From Streptomyces sp. NBC_00690 (GTDB lineage Bacteria > Actinomycetota > Actinomycetes > Streptomycetales > Streptomycetaceae), in NCBI RefSeq assembly GCF_036226685.1, contig NZ_CP109009.1, positions 7,529,501 through 7,593,500 of the forward strand: a stretch of 64,000 nt of DNA, in the 5' to 3' direction. The notes under the pieces are model-generated. The model worked only from the letters and a program-made list of their open reading frames with translations. It had not been told where the DNA came from and ran no database searches. The stretch's first letter is position 1, and each line of letters begins with the position of its first letter. A program made the position numbers and the translations under genes. Shown here in pieces: positions 63,810 to 64,000 of the stretch.

Positions 63810-64000
63810 GCACCCTTCGGATCAGGTCGGGTGCTGCCGGGGGCGGGCGAGCCCCGGCGAGACCCCAAGGGGGAGGCACCGGTCGAGGCCGGCTGCTGCC
63901 GGGGCGTGTTGCACCGCGCGGGCGTCAGGCGTCCCGCCCGCCAGGACGCCGGCTCAACACCCCCGGCCACCAGGACGCGGGGCCGATGTCCCGCACCAGC
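63810..64000. other. Terminal stretch without recognised gene
   Basis: The last 191 bases contain no convincing start or frame. Minus-strand frames here lack known motifs. The next gene probably lies beyond the window. Confidence 0.4.

Overview
The window is a very GC-rich actinobacterial chromosome segment with tightly packed, often ATGA/GTGA-overlapping genes, frequent GTG starts, Tat signals, an ergothioneine operon and a perfect SigR-type promoter. All of this points to Streptomyces or a close relative. The run methyltransferase-rmdA, lysR-sdhCAB, egtABCD, thioredoxin/flavoprotein disulfide reductase matches, from memory and unchecked, the S. coelicolor region around SCO088x-SCO093x. No rRNA, tRNA, CRISPR array, insertion sequence or prophage was seen.

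Layout. 1-9.7 kb: the 3' end of a WS/DGAT-type acyltransferase, an Fpg/Nei DNA glycosylase, a zinc-binding anti-sigma factor, a four-gene LytTR regulator / small membrane protein / Na+:solute symporter / LytS-like kinase operon, an ECF sigma factor and a CapA-family lipoprotein. 9.8-18.8 kb: a universal stress protein, a (CGAC)n microsatellite, LysX, a Tat-exported polysaccharide deacetylase, a class F sortase, two paralogous secreted membrane-anchored proteins and a two-repeat secreted lipoprotein. 19-31.6 kb: a methyltransferase coupled to the cyclic-di-GMP protein RmdA, a LysR regulator divergent from the succinate dehydrogenase operon, a short UvrA paralogue, a small HAD phosphatase, a dodecin and an orphan solute-binding lipoprotein. 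31.7-43 kb: egtABCD, an orphan MazF-like protein, a LacI-type regulator, SigR-controlled thioredoxin, a flavoprotein disulfide reductase, a coupled pair of membrane-anchored proteins (PASTA-like and Excalibur) and a mycothiol-dependent-isomerase-like protein.

43.4-51.9 kb holds the most unusual block. It is a tightly coupled three-gene operon behind a promoter overlapped by a DmdR/IdeR-type iron box. It encodes an enlarged glutamate synthase large-subunit-like protein (1854 aa), a CysJ-like diflavin reductase in place of the usual GltD partner, and a HemS/ChuS-like protein. I infer an iron-starvation-induced redox system, either an iron-sparing GOGAT or a heme/iron-release pathway.

52-57 kb: a TrmB/LuxR-type regulator, aminopeptidase P, an exported agmatine deiminase-family protein and a TetR regulator. 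57.1-63.8 kb: a second unusual operon of a trypsin-like protease/PknG-like kinase/TPR protein (1282 aa), a two-to-three-TM membrane protein and a solute-binding lipoprotein. The gene order parallels mycobacterial pknG-glnX-glnH, and a divergent trypco2 gene lies 62 bp away. This looks like an extracytoplasmic ligand-sensing kinase system merged with a trypsin/trypco2 conflict-type module.
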